DNA from: Schizophyllum amplum
Taxonomy: Eukaryota; Basidiomycota; Agaricomycetes; Agaricales; Schizophyllaceae
Direction: 5' to 3'
Assembly (NCBI GenBank): GCA_007026445.1
Contig: VDMD01000017.1
Span: 186,001 to 250,000, forward strand
DNA length: 64,000 nt
The notes under the pieces: model-generated
Databases searched by the model: none
Told to the model about the DNA's origin: nothing
The model's input: only the letters and a program-made list of their open reading frames with translations
Program-made: the position numbers and the translations under genes
Shown: positions 57,216-64,000 of the stretch, in pieces
Numbering within the stretch: the stretch's first letter is position 1
Layout of the letters: every line of letters starts with the position of its first letter

Positions 57216-59239
57216 GTGGGGTAGTTCACGCCGTGTGTGGCGGAGAAGTGACGGAGGGAAGCAAGAAGTAAGAGAGAAAGATTACGCGTGCCGTCTATGA
57301 GCTGGCCGGCGCCACTGGTAGTGAGGGAAAGAGAAGAGACGCGACGCGACGTGATGCCAGGCCCAGATGGCATCACATATCTTCAACCACTTGCCATATG
57401 CGGACATATGTCCGGCGACGCCGCGAGCTACTTGCGAAACCCGAGGACCTACAATGAAAGCTGAGTTACATCAGATTTTTTCAGCAGCTGCGCAACACGC
57501 GAACGATACAGAGTAGGTATATGATACTGCTGACCAGAAGTCCTGACCAGGAATCTTGCATTCACGCGGTCTCTCGCGACTCAGCCGCGGTGGCGTGTGA
57601 AGTCGCTAAGAGGACCGTGTACGCACATCATCAAGCACCGATGAAATGACTTCTCGAGCGCCGAGCGGTGTTCATTGAACTGTGTCGGGATCAACGGCAA
57701 TTATTGATAGGTGGGACTCAGCGGTTTCGGTCCACGGTGGGTAAGGTGGCGGGCACAGGGCGTGCGTCGTTGACGTTCAAGCGTCCGTCGCAGCCTCCGC
57801 AAGACCATGATGACGGTCGTCCTCAGCTGGAAGGCATTTGCGTCAAGGACCTGCCGCTGAGCGTAAGAAACAGCGTTGCTGACGCGTTGCGCGCAATAAC
57901 GTACTTACACTTACTATCTGGCCTAAACTGCTGAAAAGTAGCCTTGCCAAATTGTAATAACGGGTATGATTCCATGACCATCGAAGCATCGTGGGATGAA
58001 GAGGACTCGAGGCAGTCAGGCTTGCAGATTCTTGACGAATGGAGTGCGGGGATCTGCGTAGGATGAACGTGGGCGAGGGAGAGTCGTACGATATCGCAGC
58101 GAGGAGGTGCACGAGATGATGCGACGAGACCCCAAGTAGATGCCAGCAGGACGGAAGGCTCGGGATGGGGAGAGCAAGCAGGGTCGAATGAAGGAACTGG
58201 ACGAGAGCGGACGCGAGGGAGATGCGGATCCCGAGACGAAGCAGACGAGGGTAAATGGACCAGAGATGGACCCGGGTCTGCGCCGCGCCAGACATAGACA
58301 TTCGCTGTCCATGTCTGTTCAAGCTCACAGCCCGTGCTGTTGCCAAGCGTGCGCCACGGCTGCTTCTGCACTGCTAGATGTTCATCGGAACTCGGAGGGA
58401 GCTTGAGGAAGTACAATCGAGGAGGTCACTGGTTCACCGGCTCGGCCGTTCGTTTACCGAATGACCGACGCCGACGCGATCGTCTTCCGCCGTCAGAGAG
58501 CCCTGAATTTCTTGCGACGTCGCGTCGAGCGCCCTGTATGCATCGACGTGCGGAGATTGACTATCTGGACCCACAGAAGGAGATCATTATAAAGAACGAA
58601 CCAAGAGGGTGACGGAGCGTCACGCATCACACCTCTCCCCATGTCCCGCTCCCAGGATGCTGTCATCGCGCGATGCTCATTGTTTCGGGACCACGCACGG
58701 AGCGACGGGGCTGGCAACGACCTCGGAGCACAGAAGTGGAAGGAGCAGCACGAGTGGCTGTAGGCGGGCACAGCCTGCTGATGGCGGTCTGTGACACAGG
58801 CGAAACGTGAATTTGACGAGTTATCCAGGGCCTGACGCGTCCGTCGGAAGAGGACTGCTGCGACGCACACTGCCGGGCGCGGAGCGAGGGGGACGAGCGG
58901 GTACAAAACAGGCGGCTCTGACGCGAGCAGTCGACTGCGACCCCCGCGTGCCCAGCGTATATATTACGAGCATCCCCCACAGCCTGAGTTGGAGCCCCCC
59001 CTGCTGATCGCCCCATCGCCTCTTCAACTTGTCTCCTCCCCCCATCCAACTCACGCAATCCGGCCCGATGTGTGTAGAGGTCCCGACGATGGTGCGTTCC
59101 CCCCGCCTTCCGCCCGCTGAAACATGGGCTCACTGTCGCGTGCCTCCCGCCCCAGCAGGCCCCCAGCGCCCTCTGCCTCCCGCCGCCATCTTCTCGCCCC
59201 CACGCCGACTGGCCCGCGTCCCCCGCCCCGCCACCCCCC
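57216..59239. other. 2.0 kb without a supportable gene
   Basis: No A partner for B8 and no other gene is recognisable. The minus strand has long open frames over GC-rich DNA (57823-58416, 58663-59670) without domain content. Confidence 0.45.
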
Positions 59240-59899
59240 ATGATCGCCGCCCCGGCCAAGCGTCCGTGCGCAGGCAGCGCGTCCCAGATCTTGCCCAACC
59301 TCTTCATCTCCGACCTCGCCTTCGCCGAGAGCGCGCCCTGTCTGGCCAACGCGGGCATCACCCACGTCCTCAGCGTCCTCCCCGAGCCCATCAGCGTCCC
59401 CGCCACCGCCGCCGGCCGCCGCATACAGCGCAAGCAGGTCCGCATCGAGGACTCTCCCTTCGCCGAGCTCGCCGCCCACCTCCCCGCCATGGTGCGCTTC
59501 ATCGAGGACGCGCTCGCCGCGTCCGCTCCCGCGACCGTCCTCGTCCATTGCGCGGAGGGCGTCTCCCGTTCCGTCGCCGTCGCCGCCGCGTACCTCGTCA
59601 AGGCGCACGGGCGCACCCCGATGGACGCCATCAACCACATCGCTGCCCGCCGCCGGATCGCCCGCCCCAACTTCGGCTTCGTGCAGCAGCTGCACGAGTA
59701 CGCGCGAGATCACCTCGGGCGCGACATCGCCGTCCCATCCGCGGACGCGATCGAGCGCGCCGCCAGGGAAGAGGCGCCGTGGGCAGGCGCGGGGCACGTC
59801 GTGCCCACCACAGACAACAACACCACCCATCCCCACTCCGCCGCACCCCGCCTGCAGACGACGAAACTGCTCGCGGTGCCACGCCGCACGTCGACATAG
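59240..59899 (+). CDS. Dual-specificity protein phosphatase (219 aa, single exon)
   Basis: This is a cysteine-based phosphatase of the DSP family, expected to dephosphorylate Tyr and Ser/Thr on signalling proteins. The start MIAAPAKRPCAG is at 59240. The domain begins QILPNLFISDLAFAES and GITHVLSV. The catalytic loop is VLVHCAEGVSRSVAV, with the HCxxGxxRS Cys and Arg intact. IEDSPFAEL supplies the expected general-acid Asp position, and RPNFGFVQQL is the family's C-terminal helix. A Ser/Thr/Pro-rich tail follows. Very GC-rich coding gives long false frames on the other strand and phase. The specific substrate is unknown. Confidence 0.85.
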   Translation: MIAAPAKRPCAGSASQILPNLFISDLAFAESAPCLANAGITHVLSVLPEPISVPATAAGRRIQRKQVRIEDSPFAELAAHLPAMVRFIEDALAASAPATVLVHCAEGVSRSVAVAAAYLVKAHGRTPMDAINHIAARRRIARPNFGFVQQLHEYARDHLGRDIAVPSADAIERAAREEAPWAGAGHVVPTTDNNTTHPHSAAPRLQTTKLLAVPRRTST

Positions 59900-60120
59900 C
59901 ACGAAGGCGCGATGCGCGGCGGCATCTACTCCGTTCCATACAGCCCCGCACGCACAGACATCCCCTGCGCCCGCGTGTTCGCCGCGACGCAGGAGGTCGC
60001 CCGCCTCGCCGCCGGATTCCGACAGGCTTGGCGCCTTGAGCCAGGCGATCGGTTCCCCTAGAAGGATACACGTCCCGCCACCCGCTGCAGATACACCCGC
60101 TCTCCTCTCTAGACTTCACC

Positions 60121-60170
60121 GTACTCAAAAGCCGCAGCTACTGGCGTACTCGAAAGCCGCAGCTACTGGC
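60121..60170. repeat. 25 bp tandem duplication
   Basis: Two copies of a 25 bp unit (GTACTC(A/G)AAAGCCGCAGC...) lie at 60121-60145 and 60146-60170 and differ at one position. Confidence 0.85.
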
Positions 60171-61045
60171 GGCGCCACAGCTGCTACAATATACCCGCTA
60201 TTTCATACGCGTTCCGCGTCCTGCCCGGACCAACATAACTAATCCCAGCTTGTATATATTGTATATATATCGCAGCAATGTACATTACCCTTCAGTCGTG
60301 TCGACGAACACTTCGGGCTTCTTGCTTGCTTTTGAAGAGCCGATCGCTGCACGCACCGTAGATAGAATGCATTCATGCACGCCATCGAAGAGCAAGCTTG
60401 AGTGACAAGTATAAGTAAATTCGAGCAACGCGTGCATATGACATATCCAGACTGCGTCGACGATAGACGTGAAACGTGGACCTGATAGCGACCCAAACGG
60501 CACAAGGTGGGCTTGAGTGTCGTATTCTCGTAAGCGACGATGGACGGAGACGAGCGGCCCATGCGCAGTCAATCCACTGCGACATGCGTGAAAGCAACAT
60601 GCATAGCCGACGTCGACACAGTACCAGTTGCTTGGGCTCTGGAGCCAGAGGCGAGGCAGTCGCGTGTCTTTGGACGTTCCCGTGTCTTTGAGACGTTCGC
60701 GGAGGAGCAAGGGCGGCGGAAGAACAGGTAAATGCATTGCGGTGACTTGAGGCCAGGCCGTGGATGGTTATTCGATGCCTTCGTGCGCGTAGATCGAATA
60801 TGTAGTCTCCCGTTAGACCTTGGAGACTACGTTAGACCGAGAGCAAGTGCGTCAATGACATCGTCTTCGGCGTCTCTAACATCGTGGCGGGTGACCCGAG
60901 ATCGCAGGAGTCTTGCTGAATGGGGCGCCGAGAGTGACTTCTGTATACGAGGCATTCATATCGCATGCTGGCAGACTGCGCGCGTCCAAAGTCCAGATGA
61001 GGGAATGCCGGAGGTGGAGTCGCGAGAGGTGGAACGTGCATGCGG

Positions 61046-61103
61046 TATTGTAGCCGCCAGCAATACTGTAGCCGCCAGCAATACTGTATTAGCCGCCAGC
61101 AAT
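61046..61103. repeat. Minisatellite, about three units of 18-21 bp
   Basis: AGCCGCCAGCAATACTGT-like units are repeated with small indels. Confidence 0.75.
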
Positions 61104-61934
61104 GCGTTGAAGCTACATTCCACGCGACTGTTTCGAGAGAATGAATGGACCGGCTGGAAAGTCGTCGCCGACGGAGATGGAGCTCAGCTGGCGTCTCGAT
61201 CTGGCTATGTTTATCTTGGTGAACGGTTGAAAGAGAAGAGACATGAAGGCTGGCTACGCACCTGTATGGCTACTCCGTGACGTGTCTGCTTCAAAGTTCA
61301 TAGTCCCCATTAGCGGTTTGCGCTGCCTGTTGAAGCAGAGCCGGGAAGAGACCAAAGCAGAGCAGGGCTTGAGATCGGAGCGACATGATGGTTCGGGACG
61401 AGCACGAAAGTTGCACTCCGAACTCTGTCTGTTGACCCCGACGTGCGTCGCGCCGCCGTGACCTCTATGCCTCTCTGCCTCTCGCAACGCTAGATCGACA
61501 TGCAGAAGTCGGTTGGAAGAAGATTAGGCCCAAGAGCTCCAAAAAGCTGGTCAAGTTGCTTACCAAGGACGCTATGTAACTGAGGTGCTCCTCGCCATCT
61601 CGGGGAAAAGGCGACCCCATCACCGTTCTTCCTGCGAGTAGCTCTGGAGTAGCTGCAAGAACCTGGCAAGACAAGAACCTGGCAAGAACCCAAACTTGAA
61701 GCAGAAGAAGCAAAGTGAGTCACCTTCCCAGTGATGATTGTATGGCATCCTGCAGCATCAAAGCCGACGCCGATCGGGCCGCTGGCAACATAAAGTCCTC
61801 ATGCGTTTCGCGGTATCAGGGCTGTTCCATTTTCCTCCTCGCCTCCGGAACTGAGCCCGGACGGCTCTTGTCTGGTTTCTTGTTCACGACCACCACCACG
61901 ACTCTCTTTTTACGACCGTTCACGATCGCCCCCC

Positions 61935-64000
61935 ATGTCCGTGACCGCACAGCACTCACCGTGCTCGAGCCAGGCGCGGGATCTCGATGATGCTACTATC
62001 AACGAGGTTCCCATCGGCCTTGAGGAGAAGGACGGCAAGGTGGTCGACGAAAAGCAGGTGTACGATGCAGAGGATGAGTTCCCCGACGGCGGGGCACGAG
62101 CTTGGTTGGTGGTTGCGGGGGTGCGTGCATTGTGCCTTGAATGCGGGGTGCACGACTGACTGACGGGTGCTTGCAGACGATGTGTGGGACGTTCTCGACG
62201 TGAGTGCGGTCTGCCTTAGCTGCGATCGAGTGGCGCGAGACTCGGCGAATCCCGAGCACCGGTCGCTGCGTTCATCGCAGCTTCGGTGACCTCTGGCCTT
62301 GAACGAAGAACCCACAGCTGACACCCTTCCTTAGCTTTGGATATGTTAACTCATGGGGGGTGAGTGCTGTCCCCTGGAATACGACGGACATCTGCTAAAC
62401 CTCGCCACAGGTCTTCCAATCCTACTACGAGCAGAACATACTCCAAGACACGTCCGCATCAACCATGTACGCCAGACCCCATAACCATGTCCTCTGGCAC
62501 TGACATTATCTCCAGCGCGTGGATAGGCTCCGTCCAATACGCCCTCGTCTTCGTCCCCGGCCTGGTCACCGGCCGAATGTTCGACCTCGGCCACCTCAAG
62601 GTCCCACTCTTCATCGCCAGCGTCGTCTTCGTCGTCGCCACCTTCCTCGTCGCACAATGCACCCAGTACTGGCACTTCCTCCTCTGCCAGGGCCTCGTCT
62701 CGGGAGTGCGGCATGTTTCTTCCCTCCGCTTTTGTTCCCCGCGCTGACGCGACGCGCAGCTCGCCTGCGGTGTGATCTTTGGGCCCATGATGGGCATCAT
62801 CGGCCATTGGTTCAGGCGGAGGCGAGGTTTAGCGCTCGGCATGACCGCCATCGGCTCGTCCATGGGTGGCACTATCTTTCCCATCGCCTCGCGTAACCTC
62901 ATCAACGTCGTAGGGTATGCGAACCCTTATCTAAATCATCATCTTACTTCTTGCTGACACCGCGCTCAGCTTCCCCTGGACGATGCGCATCCTCGGCTTC
63001 ATCATGCTCGCCGCGCTCTCGGTGCCCAACCTGACTCTGCGGCGCCGCCTTGCGCCCAAGAAGGTCTCCGGTGGGCTCGTGAACCCAAAGGCGTTCAAGT
63101 ACGCGCCGTTCACGATCTATTGCTTGTCAAACATAGTAGCATTCTTGGGTCTATATACTGGTGCGTACGCGCTCTCGCTGCAGCTCCCTTCATCTGCCGT
63201 CGCAGCTCAATCTGTCGACAAAGCGCTGACGCTTTTTATCAGTACTCACCTACATCGATGTAAGTGCCACCAAGGCCGGCGTCTCGGAGGACTTCTCGTT
63301 TTATCTGGTGTCCATAGCCAACGCGAGCAGCTCGATAGGGCGCTTGGGGGCGGGGATCCTGACTGACAGGTTTGGTGAGTGGTTCTTTTTGGTGTTCTTG
63401 GGATGTGGACGGCACCCAAGGCTGATGCATGGGGCATGGACGAGCATGAGAGCTGAAGCGCTGACGCGCGGTCGGTTTACAGGCCCTGTGAATATCATGG
63501 CACCGATGATGGTCATCTGTGCGATCATGACCTACGCATGGCCGTTCGCATCATCGCAAGGCAGCCTAATCGCCATAGCTATCCTCTACGGGTACGTTAC
63601 TTGATCTTCTCCTGCGTTTCTCGTCGTCATCCGGCGCCTTCCCTTACACTCTTCGCCCTCACGCCGAATATACATCCTCATGCCCCTAATGCATTGCCGC
63701 ACCCGACTTCTCAATCCACTGCCGTACTGACCCCGCCTCTGCAGCGTCCCCTCGGGCGCGTATGTGTCCGGCTTCCTCATCCCGCTTTACGAGATGGGCG
63801 ACATTTCAGACGTAGGGCGACGCACGGGCATGGCGATGTCGTTTGCCGCATGCGGCGCGCTCGCCGGCCCGCCCATCAGCGGCGCCATATTCGGCGCAAC
63901 AGGCGGCTACCACGCTGTGGGATACTATGCAGGTGAGAATTGCTCTTGCCCCCTTCCTTCTTCCTCGTCTTGTGGTTTTTCTTTGTCTGGAGTTCTTTCG
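61935..64000 (+). CDS. MFS transporter, monocarboxylate/riboflavin-permease type (partial at right edge)
   Basis: The start is MSVTAQHSPCSSQ, with an acidic cytosolic N-terminus ending DEFPDGGARAWLVVAG, the classic entry of fungal MCT-like (Mch-type) MFS proteins. Short exons then follow: TMCGTFST, FGYVNSWGVFQSYYEQ and ISSAWIGSVQYALVFVPG. The next are CGVIFGPMMGIIGHWFRRRRGLALGM, whose WFxxRRGLA loop is a family marker, and FPWTMRILGF. The last exons are VSIANASSSIGRLGAGILTD and VPSGAYVSGFLIPLYEM. At least eight introns are inferred from frame changes. The gene runs off the window, and the last helices and C-terminus are missing. The transported compound is not predictable. Confidence 0.85.

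Larger units (their letters stand above)
59900..61934. other. 2.0 kb between phosphatase and transporter, no supported gene
   Basis: Open frames in both directions lack recognisable content. The interval contains two short tandem repeats listed separately and a duplicated AAGAACCTGGCAAGA word at about 61655-61690. Confidence 0.45.

Noticed and set aside
57216..59239. An A-type partner for B8
   Set aside because: No HxxPR, TANMEL, HxLFDG or RTPEGARKL motif is present in any frame upstream of B8.
58663..59670. 335-codon minus-strand and 336-codon plus-strand frames around the phosphatase
   Set aside because: These are antisense and alternative-phase shadows of the very GC-rich dual-specificity phosphatase gene, whose frame carries HCAEGVSRS.
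1..64000. tRNA, rRNA or CRISPR features
   Set aside because: I looked for T-loop-like GGTTCGAA words and regularly spaced repeats; hits fall inside coding exons (for example near 1139 and 44885), and no array was seen.

Overview
The window is nuclear DNA of a filamentous basidiomycete, most likely a wood-decay Agaricomycete (Polyporales-like). The reasons are intron-dense genes with 48-65 nt GT-AG introns, the expanded P450, DUF6533/6534-type 7TM and DUF6589 families, and lineage-typical HNH-domain proteins. All names come from reading translations and motifs; no database search was run.

The dominant feature is a dispersed array of one two-gene module. Each complete module has gene A, a nuclear-looking protein with an HNH_2-type nuclease core, and gene B, a smaller protein that looks like a degenerate relative of the same fold. 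The two are transcribed divergently from a 280-445 bp shared promoter. Complete pairs lie at 0.7-4.0 kb (A1/B1), 23.4-26.8 kb (B3/A3), 42.0-45.2 kb (B5/A5), 46.5-49.8 kb (B6/A6) and 51.2-54.4 kb (B7/A7). There is also a solo intact B (B2, 4.7-6.1 kb), a multiply broken B (B8, 55.9-57.2 kb) and an internally deleted B relic (45.5-46.2 kb). B 3' flanks are also shared between copies, so spread was by segmental duplication. All five A promoters carry a TATA box and an (A/T)ACAATGG motif resembling an HMG-box site.

Between the first and second groups of modules is ordinary chromosome (6.5-22.7 kb): a secreted agmatinase-like ureohydrolase, an NCS1 nucleobase/allantoin permease, an HMG-box transcription factor, a 7TM membrane protein, the ATP synthase epsilon subunit, a cytochrome P450 and a frameshifted PaiB-like FMN-binding gene. 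The right edge (59-64 kb) carries a dual-specificity phosphatase and the start of an MFS monocarboxylate-type transporter.

The second striking object is a 6.7 kb DNA-transposon-like element (about 32.29-39.03 kb). It has two near-identical 120 bp terminal inverted repeats, a possible 10 bp target duplication and two convergent genes: a RecQ-family helicase and a DUF6589 protein. Smaller elements are a 245 bp MITE (29.3 kb), an 884 bp TA-flanked element inserted in the B8 3' flank (55 kb), a distant pair of palindromic repeats (27.9 and 31.6 kb) and a cluster of short TGCGTGTCTTG hairpins (11.7 and 14.7 kb). Long stretches at 11.1-15.4, 26.8-32.3, 39.0-41.9 and 57.2-59.2 kb hold no gene I can support. 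No tRNA, rRNA or CRISPR array was seen.
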